From Streptomyces sp. NBC_01214 (lineage in GTDB: Bacteria; Actinomycetota; Actinomycetes; Streptomycetales; Streptomycetaceae), in the NCBI RefSeq assembly GCF_026340975.1, contig NZ_JAPEOS010000001.1:2947001-3011000 (forward strand): a stretch of DNA of 64,000 nt. The letters run 5' to 3'. How positions within the stretch are numbered: the first letter of the stretch is position 1; the number at the start of each line of letters is the position of its first letter. Shown here piece by piece: positions 17,403 to 25,893 of this stretch. The position numbers were made by a program, and so were the translations under genes. The notes beneath the pieces are model-generated. The model ran no database searches and had not been told where the DNA came from. It saw nothing but the letters and a program-made list of their open reading frames with translations.

Positions 17403-19561
17403 CCGAGACCCGGTCCGAGCAGGTGCTGCGCGTCGACGCCTACCCGACCCACGAAGTGGGCGGGTACCGCGTCCGCGCGGGCAAACCGTTCCCCTTCGGG
17501 GCCAACGTGGTCCCCGGCGGGGTCAGCTTCTCCGTCTTCTCCGACCAGGCCACCTCCATGACCCTGGTCATCTTCAAGCGCGGAGAACCCGAGCCGATGG
17601 CCGAACTGGAGTTCCCCGAGGAATTCCGCACCGGCAGCGTCTTCGCCATGACCGTCTTCGGCCTCGACCACGAGAACATCGAGTACGGGTACCGGGCCGA
17701 CGGTCCCTACGACCCGGTCACCGGCCACCGCTTCGACGCCCGGCAGGTGCTCTCCGACCCCTACGCCCGACTGATCGCCGGTCGTGACGTGTGGGGCGTG
17801 GAGCCGGACCGCAGCCGCGGCTACCAGTACCGCTCCCGCGTCTGCCTCCAGGACTTCGACTGGGGCGACGACACCCCACTGGGCATCCCCGCCGAGGACC
17901 TCGTCGTGTACGAGACCCACGTGCGCGGCTTCACCCGGCACCCCTCCTCGCAGGTCACCGCTCCCGGCACCTTCGCGGGGCTGCGCGAGAAGATCCCGTA
18001 CCTGAAGGAACTCGGGGTCAACTGCATCGAGCTGCTCCCGGTGTTCGAGTTCGACGAGAGCGACAACCCGCGCAGCAACCCGGAGACGGGCGAGCAGCTC
18101 TTCGACTACTGGGGCTACAACACCGTCTCGTTCTTCGCGCCCAAGGCCGGCTACGCGGCCACCGGACGCTACGGCATGCAGGGCGACGAGTTCCGCACCC
18201 TGATCAAGGACCTGCACGCGGCCGGCATCGAGGTCATCCTCGACGTCGTCTTCAACCACACCGCCGAGGGCAACGAGCAGGGCCCGACGATCTCCTTCAA
18301 GGGGCTCGACAACGCCACGTACTACATGCTCACGCCCGAGGGGTACTACTTCAACTTCAGCGGCACCGGCAACACCGTCAACTGCAACCACCCCGTCGTG
18401 CGCAACTACGTGCTCGACTGCCTGCGCCACTGGGTCGCCGACTACCACATCGACGGATTCCGCTTCGACCTGGCGGCCATCCTCGGCCGGGCCCTGGACG
18501 GCACCCCGCTGCCCAACCCGCCGCTGCTGGAACTGCTCGCCTACGACCCGGTCCTGCGGCACACCAAGCTGATCGCCGAAGCCTGGGACGCCGGCGGCCT
18601 CTACGAGGTCGGCAACTTCCCGGCCTACGGCCGCTGGGCCGAGTGGAACGGCAAGTACCGCGACACCGTGCGCAGCTTCCTCAAGGGCGACCCCGGGGTC
18701 ACCGGCGAACTGGCCACCCGGATCGCCGGCTCGCCCGATCTGTACGCCACCCGCGGCACCGCGGCCTCGGTCAACTTCCTGACCGCGCACGACGGTTTCA
18801 CCCTCGCCGACCTGGTCTCCTACAACGACAAGCACAACGAGGCCAACGGCGAGAACAACAACGACGGTGCCAACGACAACAACAGCTGGAACTGCGGCGC
18901 CGAGGGACCCACCGACGACCCGGAGATCAACGCGCTGCGCACCCGGCAGATGAAGAACGCCCTGGCGATCCTCTTCACCAGCCAGGGCATCCCGATGCTG
19001 CTGGCCGGGGACGAGGTCGCGCGCACCCAGCAGGGCAACAACAACACCTACTGCCAGGACAACGAGCTCTCCTGGTTCGACTGGGACCAGGTCGACGACA
19101 ACGCCGAACTGCTCCGGTTCACGCGGGAGATGATCGAATTCCGCAAGCACCACCGCGAACTGCGCTCCACCGCCCACCCCACCGGCCAGGTCCGCGAGCA
19201 CCTGGGCCTGCCGGACATCAGCTGGCACGGGGAACGGGCCTGGCAGCCCGACTGGTCGGCCGAGAGCCGGCTGCTGGCGGTGGCCCGCTGCGGCACCGGC
19301 GACGACGACGTGGTGTACGTGGCCATGAACGCGCACTGGGAGTCGCACGACCTGGAACTGCCCGCCCTGCCGGGAGGCCGGAGCTGGCACCTGTTCGCCG
19401 ACACCGGGGCCGAAGCACCGTACGACATCCGCACCCCCGGAGCCGAGCAGGAACTGGACAACGCCGGGAAGTACCTGATCGGCCCGCGCTCGGTCGTGAT
19501 CCTGGTGGGCCGCACGAACGTTTCCGACGACCTCGACACGCCCCGACCGAAGGAGACCTGA
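17399..19561 (+). CDS. glgX: Glycogen debranching enzyme GlgX-type
   Basis: 720 residues: CBM48 N-terminal domain (PFPFGANVVPGG, ~20-130) then a GH13 isoamylase/GlgX barrel. GH13 regions seen: DVVFNHT (region I), DGFRFDLA with nucleophile Asp357, IAEAWD with acid/base Glu394 and TAHDGF with Asp465. It hydrolyses alpha-1,6 branches of glycogen or limit dextrins. Unusually, it sits between two anti-sigma antagonist genes, overlapping the first (ATGA) and one base from the second, so its translation is tied to the regulators. glg biosynthesis genes are not nearby. Confidence 0.9.
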   Translation: MTETRSEQVLRVDAYPTHEVGGYRVRAGKPFPFGANVVPGGVSFSVFSDQATSMTLVIFKRGEPEPMAELEFPEEFRTGSVFAMTVFGLDHENIEYGYRADGPYDPVTGHRFDARQVLSDPYARLIAGRDVWGVEPDRSRGYQYRSRVCLQDFDWGDDTPLGIPAEDLVVYETHVRGFTRHPSSQVTAPGTFAGLREKIPYLKELGVNCIELLPVFEFDESDNPRSNPETGEQLFDYWGYNTVSFFAPKAGYAATGRYGMQGDEFRTLIKDLHAAGIEVILDVVFNHTAEGNEQGPTISFKGLDNATYYMLTPEGYYFNFSGTGNTVNCNHPVVRNYVLDCLRHWVADYHIDGFRFDLAAILGRALDGTPLPNPPLLELLAYDPVLRHTKLIAEAWDAGGLYEVGNFPAYGRWAEWNGKYRDTVRSFLKGDPGVTGELATRIAGSPDLYATRGTAASVNFLTAHDGFTLADLVSYNDKHNEANGENNNDGANDNNSWNCGAEGPTDDPEINALRTRQMKNALAILFTSQGIPMLLAGDEVARTQQGNNNTYCQDNELSWFDWDQVDDNAELLRFTREMIEFRKHHRELRSTAHPTGQVREHLGLPDISWHGERAWQPDWSAESRLLAVARCGTGDDDVVYVAMNAHWESHDLELPALPGGRSWHLFADTGAEAPYDIRTPGAEQELDNAGKYLIGPRSVVILVGRTNVSDDLDTPRPKET

Positions 19562-19562
19562 C

Positions 19563-19874
19563 ATGCCGCTTTCCGTGTCCCTGAGCATCGAGGGCGACAC
19601 CACCGTGATCGAACTGACGGGCGAGCTGGACGCCAAGACCGCACCGGACTTCCACCGGACCATCGAGAAGGCCGCCGGCCACGGCACCCAGACCGTCGAG
19701 ATCAGGATGGCTGGCGTCGGCTACATGGCCAGCGCCGGACTGCGCTCCCTGGTCTTCGCCCAGCAGAAGGTCGCGAACGACGTCACCATCAAGGTGGTCG
19801 GTGCCATCGAGCCCGTGTCCCGCACCATCCGGACGGCCGGGCTCGACCGGAGCATCGTTCTCTCCGATGAGTGA
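19563..19874 (+). CDS. STAS-domain anti-sigma factor antagonist 2
   Basis: 103 residues, an RsbV/SpoIIAA-type domain with IELTGELDAKTAPDF and the phosphorylation loop GYMASAGLRSLVF (Ser57). It is shorter and without the Ala/Lys tail of the first STAS protein. It overlaps the RsbW-like kinase gene by GTGA, the classic antagonist-kinase arrangement, so it is the likely direct partner of that kinase. Confidence 0.9.
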   Translation: MPLSVSLSIEGDTTVIELTGELDAKTAPDFHRTIEKAAGHGTQTVEIRMAGVGYMASAGLRSLVFAQQKVANDVTIKVVGAIEPVSRTIRTAGLDRSIVLSDE

Positions 19875-20344
19875 CCACCGTGACTGACATGGTCGAACTG
19901 GCGAGGAAGTCCTGCGTACTGGAAGTGCCCGCAACGGTGGGGGCACTGGGCGAAATCGCCTCGTTCGTACTGCGGCTGGCCGCAGCGGCGGGCCTGGACA
20001 AGGGCGCCGCCTACCGGCTCCGGCTGGCCGTGGACGAACTGGCCACGAACGTCGTGATGCACGGGTACCGGGGCGGCGGCGGACGGATCACCGTCCGCGG
20101 CCGCTCCGGCCCCGGCGGGGTGCAGATCGTCATCGAGGACACCGCACCCCCCTTCGACCCCGTCGAAGGCTGCTTGCCGCCCGCCCACGGGGTCCCCCCG
20201 CAGGACCGGCGGATCGGCGGCCTCGGCATCCACCTGGCACTGACCAGCGTGGACGAGTTCGGCTACGCGCACAGGGACGGCCGCAACATCAGCACCCTGA
20301 CTGTGAAGGCTGAGGGGACCGACCGATGCCCTCCACGACCGTGA
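19871..20344 (+). CDS. RsbW-like anti-sigma factor serine kinase
   Basis: 157 residues with a GHKL ATPase domain. N box: RLRLAVDELATNVVMHGYRG (Glu and Asn for Mg-ATP). G1 box: VIEDTAPPFDP. G2 box: RRIGGLGIH. It would phosphorylate the STAS antagonists and hold a sigma factor of the SigB/F type. No sigma-B-family gene is present in the window, so its target is elsewhere or not a sigma factor. The loop before the G2 box is Pro-rich and encoded by a GGGGTCCCCCC run. It overlaps the phosphatase gene by 19 bp. Confidence 0.88.
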   Translation: MTTVTDMVELARKSCVLEVPATVGALGEIASFVLRLAAAAGLDKGAAYRLRLAVDELATNVVMHGYRGGGGRITVRGRSGPGGVQIVIEDTAPPFDPVEGCLPPAHGVPPQDRRIGGLGIHLALTSVDEFGYAHRDGRNISTLTVKAEGTDRCPPRP

Positions 20345-21582
20345 TCATCCTCGACGCGTACCCGCCACCGCCGCCCGCGCTGCTCGACGCCCTGCGGACG
20401 ATGGACGCGGCACTCGTCACCCGCTCCCTCGCGGAGCTGCGCGAAGGCGCGCTGGAACTGCTGCCCGTCGCGGACGTGCTGCTCGCCCCGGCCGAGTCCG
20501 ACGGGGAGGCGGTACGGATGGCCGTACGCCGGCTGCGCCGCTGGGCCGGGGCCCCCATCGTGGTCGTCTGGACCGTGACGGAGTTCGCCGCCCTGGAGGA
20601 GCACGTCCGGATCGGGCACGACTACCTCGTACCGCCCTTCCTGCCCGCCCTCGTCGGGGCCCGGCTGCACAGCTGCTCGGAACGCGCCGGACTCGGCCGC
20701 ACCCTGCGCGAGGCCGACGCCCGCGCCGAACTCATGGGCTACGAGAAGGAACTGGAGATCGGCCGGGAGATCCAGGCGGGCTTCCTGCCCGAATCGATGC
20801 CCGTCCCCGACGGCTGGGAGATCGACGTGCGGTTCCGCCCCGCCCGACAGGTCGCCGGAGACTTCTACGACGTCTTCGAGATCTCCCGCGGCCGCCGGCT
20901 CGCCTTCGTCGTCGCCGACGTCTGCGACAAGGGGGTCGGTGCGGCACTGTTCATGGCGCTCATCCGCTCCCTGCTGCGGCACACCGCGCAGAACAGCGGC
21001 CTACAGCACCTGGTCGCCGGACGCGCCGGCGGCAGCCGGCGGATCCCGGTCGTCGGCGCCACCCCGCTGCTCAACGCGGTCACCGCCACCAACGGCTACC
21101 TCACCCGCAACCACCTGCGGCAGGGCTACTTCGCCACCCTCTTCTTCGGGGTGCTCGACCCGCTCACCGGCAGCCTCGTCTACATCAACGGCGGCCACAA
21201 CCCGCCCCTGCTGCTGCCCGCCGACGGCAGCCCGCCGGTCGCCCTCCACATCACCGGGCCGGCCGTCGGGATCCAGCCCGACTGCGTCTACACCCTCGGC
21301 TACGCCCAGCTCGACCCGGGCGACACCCTGTTCGCCTTCACCGACGGAGTCCCCGAAGCCCGCTGCCCGGACGGCAGCTTCCTCGGCGACGACCGGATGC
21401 TGGAACTGCTCGCCGGGCCACCGGTCAGCGGCAAGGACGTGGTCGACCGGATGGACCTGGCGGTGCGCGAGCACACCGGCACCGCCGAACAGCACGACGA
21501 CGTCACCATGCTGGCCCTGCACCGGCCGCGCGCGGCGCGGGGGCCGCGCGCGGACGGCGCCGGCACCCGGGTGGTGGCCTAG
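20326..21582 (+). CDS. SpoIIE/RsbU-type PP2C phosphatase with pseudo-receiver domain
   Basis: 418 residues. Residues 1-~125 fold like a receiver (VIILDAYPPP, then DVLLAPAESDGEAV, IVVVWTVTE) but lack the phospho-acceptor Asp, so it is a pseudo-receiver. A linker helix (YEKELEIGREIQAGFLP) leads to the PP2C-like domain. Metal ligands are in VAGDFYDVF, VADVCDKGVGAALFM, FTDGVPEA and EQHDDVTML. It should dephosphorylate the STAS antagonists and so switch the partner cascade on. GAGGGG precedes ATG 20326, and the MinD-like gene begins directly at the stop. Confidence 0.9.
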   Translation: MPSTTVIILDAYPPPPPALLDALRTMDAALVTRSLAELREGALELLPVADVLLAPAESDGEAVRMAVRRLRRWAGAPIVVVWTVTEFAALEEHVRIGHDYLVPPFLPALVGARLHSCSERAGLGRTLREADARAELMGYEKELEIGREIQAGFLPESMPVPDGWEIDVRFRPARQVAGDFYDVFEISRGRRLAFVVADVCDKGVGAALFMALIRSLLRHTAQNSGLQHLVAGRAGGSRRIPVVGATPLLNAVTATNGYLTRNHLRQGYFATLFFGVLDPLTGSLVYINGGHNPPLLLPADGSPPVALHITGPAVGIQPDCVYTLGYAQLDPGDTLFAFTDGVPEARCPDGSFLGDDRMLELLAGPPVSGKDVVDRMDLAVREHTGTAEQHDDVTMLALHRPRAARGPRADGAGTRVVA

Positions 21583-22326
21583 ATGACCCGCACCATCGTC
21601 GTGCACTCGCACCGCGGTGGGACGGGCAAGTCCTCGGTACTGGCGAACCTCGCGCTGCTCCTGGCGGGCGAGGGGCGCCGGGTGGGGGTGGTCGACACCG
21701 ATATCCAGTCGCCCACCCTGGACCTGCTGTTCCGCCTGGGGCCCGGCGCCTCCCTGACCGACTACCTGCTCGGCCGCTGCGAGATCGAGACCACCGCCCA
21801 GCAGGCGGGGGCGCCCGGGCTGTACGTCGTACCGGCCCGGACCGGGACGGCCGCCCTGCGCGAGATCATGGCCGGGGGCTACGACGTGGGGCTCTTGCCG
21901 GAGGGCTTCGACCGGCTGGCCGCGCACTTCGCCCTCGACGTGCTGCTGCTCGACACCCACGCCGGGCTCAACAACGAGTCGGTGACGGCCATGGCGAGCG
22001 CCGACGTACTGATGATCATGGCGCGGGCCGACCGGATCGACCTCTCCGGGGTCGAGGAGACCATCGCCCTCGCCGGGCGATTGACCTGCCGGCGGAACCT
22101 GGTCCTGAGCATGGCACCCGAGGGCATCGACCGGGACGCGGCCCGCCGCCGCTCCGAGGCGGTCTACGGTGCGCCACTGGCCGGAATCCTTCCCTACTCG
22201 CCGGAAATGGCGGCGTTGTACGGCGAACGCATATTTGCCGAAGCCCACCCCGACCACCCCCTGGTCGGTGAATTCCGCACCATCATCTCGGCGTTGGACG
22301 CACGTGACGAAGTATCGCGGGCCTGA
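21583..22326 (+). CDS. MinD/ParA-like P-loop ATPase
   Basis: 247 residues. The P loop is RGGTGKSS, where the signature Lys of the deviant Walker A (KGG) is Arg. A' motif: VDTDIQSPTL; Walker B: LLLDTHAGLNNES. The rest follows the MinD fold (MASADVLMIMARADRIDLSGVEETI). No C-terminal amphipathic membrane helix is obvious. ATG 21583 abuts the phosphatase stop, a tight linkage that suggests a joint function, for example positioning or gating of the signalling module. ParB or MinC partners are absent. Confidence 0.82.
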   Translation: MTRTIVVHSHRGGTGKSSVLANLALLLAGEGRRVGVVDTDIQSPTLDLLFRLGPGASLTDYLLGRCEIETTAQQAGAPGLYVVPARTGTAALREIMAGGYDVGLLPEGFDRLAAHFALDVLLLDTHAGLNNESVTAMASADVLMIMARADRIDLSGVEETIALAGRLTCRRNLVLSMAPEGIDRDAARRRSEAVYGAPLAGILPYSPEMAALYGERIFAEAHPDHPLVGEFRTIISALDARDEVSRA

Positions 22327-22396
22327 CGTCATCCCCCTTACGCCCCCCGCGGGTGGCGTGTTGAATCGGCAGCGAATCCAGAACAAGGAGAGAATC

Positions 22397-23137
22397 ATGA
22401 AGATTCTCGTCGTCATGACGGCCAAAGCCACACTGCATCTGCTCGACGGTGAACAGCACCCCTCGGGATTCTGGGCCGAGGAATTCGTCGTGCCCTTCTC
22501 GCTCTTCAAAGCGGCCGGCCACGACGTGGACGTGGCGACGATCGGAGGCAGGGCGCCGACGGTCGACCAGACGAGCATCGACCCCCAGTTCCTCCAGTGG
22601 GTCCGCCCCCAGGGTTCGCCGGACGAGGACGCGGCCAACGCCGCCGCATACGTCCGGGCCATCGAGAACACCCCCCAACTGAGGGCCCCCATCGCACTGG
22701 AGACCCTCACCGAGAAGGACATCACGGACTACGACGGCGTGTACGTCAGCGGCGGCCACGGCGCCATCGGCGACCTCCCCAAGTCCGACGAGCTCGCCCA
22801 GATCCTGCGCTGGGTCATCGCGCAGGACAAGCCGCTCGCCACCGTGTGCCACGGCCACACCGCACTGCTCGCACTGCGCGACGGCGAAGGCCGCTGGCCC
22901 TTCGAGGGCTACCGGATGACCGCCTTCTCGCACAGCGAGGAACTGGTCACCAACATGGCCGGCCGGCTCCCGCTGATCCTGGAGGTCGAACTCACCCGGC
23001 TCGGCGCCCGCTACGAGAAGGCCGAAGCCATCTGGGACGCGCACGTGGTCGTCGACCGCAAGCTGACGACCGGCCAGAACCCCTACTCCTCCAAGGCCCT
23101 CGCCGAGACGTTCTTACGGCAGCTCGCGAAGGGCTAG
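22397..23137 (+). CDS. DJ-1/PfpI superfamily protein C (Hsp31-like); contains TTA codon
   Basis: 246 residues, Hsp31/glyoxalase III-like. The motif TVCHGHTALL has Cys151; SGGHGAIGDL precedes it and the acid is near GFWAEEF. Members convert methylglyoxal or repair glycated nucleotides and proteins. A TTA leucine codon occurs at 23114-23116 (codon 240), so translation should depend on the bldA tRNA. AAGGAGAG lies before ATG 22397. The 70-bp gap before it is one of the few spaces in the block and could hold an internal promoter. Confidence 0.87.
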   Translation: MKILVVMTAKATLHLLDGEQHPSGFWAEEFVVPFSLFKAAGHDVDVATIGGRAPTVDQTSIDPQFLQWVRPQGSPDEDAANAAAYVRAIENTPQLRAPIALETLTEKDITDYDGVYVSGGHGAIGDLPKSDELAQILRWVIAQDKPLATVCHGHTALLALRDGEGRWPFEGYRMTAFSHSEELVTNMAGRLPLILEVELTRLGARYEKAEAIWDAHVVVDRKLTTGQNPYSSKALAETFLRQLAKG

Positions 23138-23171
23138 TACCGCCCCCCGCACCCGAAACCGGAAGGCAGCC

Positions 23172-24656
23172 ATGACCAAGCGTGAGCTGAGCGGCCAGCC
23201 CCTCGCCAACCCCGGGAAACTGTTCATCGGCGGCGCCTGGGTCCCGGCCCAGGACGGCCGTACCGAACCGGACATCAGCCCCGTGGACGGGCAGGAGATC
23301 GTACCGGTGGCCCAGGCCGCCGCCGCCGACGCGGACGCGGCCGTCGCCGCCGCCCGCACGGCGTACGAGGAAGGCCCCTGGAGCAGACTGTCCGCCCAGG
23401 AGCGCGCGCTGCGGCTGAACCGGGTCGGCGAGCTCATCGAGCGCGACCTGGAGGAGATCGCCCTGCTGGAGACCGTGGACATGGGCAAGCCGTTCGCGTT
23501 CTCCAGCACGGTCGACGCCCCCATGGCCGCCCAGCTCATGCACTACTACGCCGGGGCCGTGACCCGGGTCGACGGCTCCTCGCGCGCCCCGGCCGGCGGC
23601 CAGCTCGCCTACACCCTGCGCGAACCGCTGGGCGTGGTCTGCGCCATCACCCCGTTCAACTTCCCGCTGCTGCTGTCGATGACGAAGATCGCACCGGCGC
23701 TCGCCGCGGGGAACACGGTGGTCCACAAGCCCTCCCCGGCCACCCCGCTGACCGCCCTGAAGATCGCCGAGCTCTTCCAGGAGGCGGAGATCCCCGACGG
23801 GGTGCTGAACGTCATCACCGGTCCGGGCGTGGAACTGGGGGAGACCCTCACCGGCCACCCCGACATCGACAAGATCGCCTTCACCGGTTCCACCTCGGTC
23901 GGCCAGACCATCATCCGCAAAGCGGCCGGCACCCTGAAGAAGGTGACGATGGAGCTCGGCGGCAAGTCCGCCAACATCGTCTTCGCCGACGCCGACCTCG
24001 ACGCCGCCGAGGAACTCGCCTTCTTCGGCATCTACTACAACAAGGGCGAGATCTGCACCGCCGGCTCCCGGCTCCTGCTCCAGCGCCCCATCCACGACGA
24101 GATGGTCGAACGCCTCGTCCGCCGGGCCGCCGACCTGAAGCCCGGCGACCCGCGCGACCCGGCCACCCTCTTCGGACCGCTGGCCCACCGCGGACAGTTC
24201 GACAAGGTCAGCTCGTACATCGAGGTCGGCGAGAAGGAAGGCGCGGTCCTGCGCACCGGCGGCAGCGGCTGGACCCCCGAGGGCGCCTCCAGTCAGGGCC
24301 TGTACTTCCTGCCGACCGTCTTCACCGGCGTCGACAACGGCATGCGGATCGCCCAGGAGGAGATCTTCGGCCCGGTCCTGTCGATCATCCCCTTCGACAC
24401 CGAGGAGGACGCCGTGCGCATCGCCAACGACAGCGCGTACGGCCTCGCCGCCGGCGTCCACACCAAGGACCTGCGGCGCGCCCACCGGGTCGCCTCGCAG
24501 ATCAAGGCCGGCACGGTCTGGGTCAATTGCTACAACCAGTACGACCCCGCCGTGCCCTACGGCGGCTACAAGGCCTCCGGCTACGGCCGCGAGTGCGGCC
24601 CCGAGTCGCTGGAGAGCTACACCCAGACCAAGTCGGTCTGGATCGGCATGGACTGA
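23172..24656 (+). CDS. NAD(P)-dependent aldehyde dehydrogenase
   Basis: 494 residues, the full ALDH superfamily length. Catalytic Cys295 in GEICTAGSR, general base Glu261 in MELGGKSANIV, cofactor and structural segments ITPFNFPLL and FTGSTSVGQ. It oxidises an aldehyde to the acid. By position it may take the aldehyde made by the ThDP enzyme or GMC oxidoreductase. A GGAAGG-type site precedes ATG 23172, 34 bp after DJ-1 protein C. Confidence 0.92.
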   Translation: MTKRELSGQPLANPGKLFIGGAWVPAQDGRTEPDISPVDGQEIVPVAQAAAADADAAVAAARTAYEEGPWSRLSAQERALRLNRVGELIERDLEEIALLETVDMGKPFAFSSTVDAPMAAQLMHYYAGAVTRVDGSSRAPAGGQLAYTLREPLGVVCAITPFNFPLLLSMTKIAPALAAGNTVVHKPSPATPLTALKIAELFQEAEIPDGVLNVITGPGVELGETLTGHPDIDKIAFTGSTSVGQTIIRKAAGTLKKVTMELGGKSANIVFADADLDAAEELAFFGIYYNKGEICTAGSRLLLQRPIHDEMVERLVRRAADLKPGDPRDPATLFGPLAHRGQFDKVSSYIEVGEKEGAVLRTGGSGWTPEGASSQGLYFLPTVFTGVDNGMRIAQEEIFGPVLSIIPFDTEEDAVRIANDSAYGLAAGVHTKDLRRAHRVASQIKAGTVWVNCYNQYDPAVPYGGYKASGYGRECGPESLESYTQTKSVWIGMD

Positions 24657-24658
24657 GA

Positions 24659-24723
24659 GCGCGACCGAAGCGGCGCACGGGCGCGACCGACATCGCGGAC
24701 GGGCGCGACCGGAACGGCGAACG
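24659..24723. repeat. Three 22-bp tandem repeats in an intergenic gap
   Basis: Units at 24659-24680, 24681-24702 and 24703-24723, each starting GCGCGACCG and ending near GCGNACGG. They fill most of the 90-bp space between the aldehyde dehydrogenase and the F420-reductase-like gene. Units differ at a few central positions. They could be binding iterons or slipped-strand expansion. Confidence 0.7.
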
Positions 24724-24746
24724 AGACCCCTTCCCGAGGAGCGGCA

Positions 24747-25361
24747 ATGCGGACAGGCATCATCGGCACCGGGCGGATCGGCTCGACCCTGGCCAGGATC
24801 CTCGTGGCAGCGGGCCATCAGGTCGTCCTCGCGGGCGCCCGGGGCCCGCAGGCCCTCGGCCCGCTCGTGGCCGAGCTGGGCCGGGCGGCCTCGGCGGCGC
24901 ACCCCGCCGAGGCCGCCGACCGGGCCGAACTCCTGGTGCTGATGGTGCCCTTCGAAAGCGTCCGCGGGCTGCTCCCGCCGTACGCCGTGCAGGACAAGGT
25001 GCTCGTGGACGCCACGAACGCGTTCGGCGGCCCCGGCACCCCCGCAGACCTCGGCGGGCGCGGCTCCAGCGACCTGGTCGCCGAGTGGTACCCCGACGCC
25101 CAGGTCGTCAAATCCCTGAACACCATGCATTTCGAAACCCTCGCCGTCGCGGGCACCGCCCCCGGAGAACGCCTGGCACATTTCACCGCGGGCGACGACG
25201 CGAAATCGAAAGAAATCGTCGCGGGAATCATCACGGATCTGGGATTCGCACCCGTGGACACCGGCCCGTTGCACTCCGGAGGAATTCTCCAACAGCCCGG
25301 CGGGCCCCTTTTCAACCGGCCGCTCACGGAAGCGCAGGCGCTGGCATGGATATCACACTGA
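24747..25361 (+). CDS. NADPH-dependent F420 reductase-like / NAD(P)-binding protein
   Basis: 204 residues. Starts with a Rossmann loop (GIIGTGRIGSTLARIL) then LAGARGPQ, the second basic residue region used by NADP-binding members. VLMVPFESV and VDATNAFGGPG follow the F420:NADP oxidoreductase family pattern. It probably binds NADPH; whether F420 is the partner is unknown. GAGGAG precedes ATG 24747, and the stop overlaps the start of the [2Fe-2S] subunit gene by 16 bp, linking it to the molybdenum hydroxylase. Confidence 0.82.
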   Translation: MRTGIIGTGRIGSTLARILVAAGHQVVLAGARGPQALGPLVAELGRAASAAHPAEAADRAELLVLMVPFESVRGLLPPYAVQDKVLVDATNAFGGPGTPADLGGRGSSDLVAEWYPDAQVVKSLNTMHFETLAVAGTAPGERLAHFTAGDDAKSKEIVAGIITDLGFAPVDTGPLHSGGILQQPGGPLFNRPLTEAQALAWISH

Positions 25362-25888
25362 ATGTGAACGGAAGACCCGAGCAGTTCTCGGCGCGGCCGA
25401 ACGAACTGCTCGTGGAACGGCTCCGCGACGGCCTCGGGCTCACCGGCACCAAGGTCGGCTGCGACACCGGCCAGTGCGGCACCTGCGTCGTCCGCCTCGA
25501 CGGCCGGTCCGTCAAGAGCTGCCTGGTCCTGACCGCCTCCGCCGCCGGCAGCGAGGTGGCCACCATCGAGGGCGAGACCACCCGCGGCGGTGAACTGTCC
25601 GGCCTCCAGGAGGCACTGCGCCAGGAACACGGCACCCAGTGCGGCTTCTGCACCCCCGGCATGGTCATGGCGCTGGGCGAACTCGTCGACTCCACCGCAG
25701 GCGGCGAAGCCCCCACCGAACCCGAGATCCGCGAGTGGCTCACCGGCAACCTGTGCCGCTGCACCGGCTACCACAGCGTCGTACGGGGCGTGCAGCGCGC
25801 CTGCGCGGCCGCCCGCGCCGAGGCGCCCTCCAGTGTCTCCGAGCCCGCCGCCGTCGCCGCGTCCACCGCTGCCGGACAGGAGGTGTGA
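25346..25888 (+). CDS. Molybdenum hydroxylase [2Fe-2S] small subunit
   Basis: 180 residues. The N-terminal plant-type ferredoxin domain has GCDTGQCGTC plus KSCLV; the C-terminal four-helix cluster domain has CGFCTPG and CRCTGYH. Both [2Fe-2S] sites are complete. It passes electrons from the molybdopterin subunit to the FAD subunit. An Ala/Pro/Ser-rich C-terminal tail of ~25 residues is an extension. Gene order small-large-medium follows, with XdhC encoded further downstream at 34489. Confidence 0.93.
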   Translation: MDITLNVNGRPEQFSARPNELLVERLRDGLGLTGTKVGCDTGQCGTCVVRLDGRSVKSCLVLTASAAGSEVATIEGETTRGGELSGLQEALRQEHGTQCGFCTPGMVMALGELVDSTAGGEAPTEPEIREWLTGNLCRCTGYHSVVRGVQRACAAARAEAPSSVSEPAAVAASTAAGQEV

Positions 25889-25893
25889 GGGAC

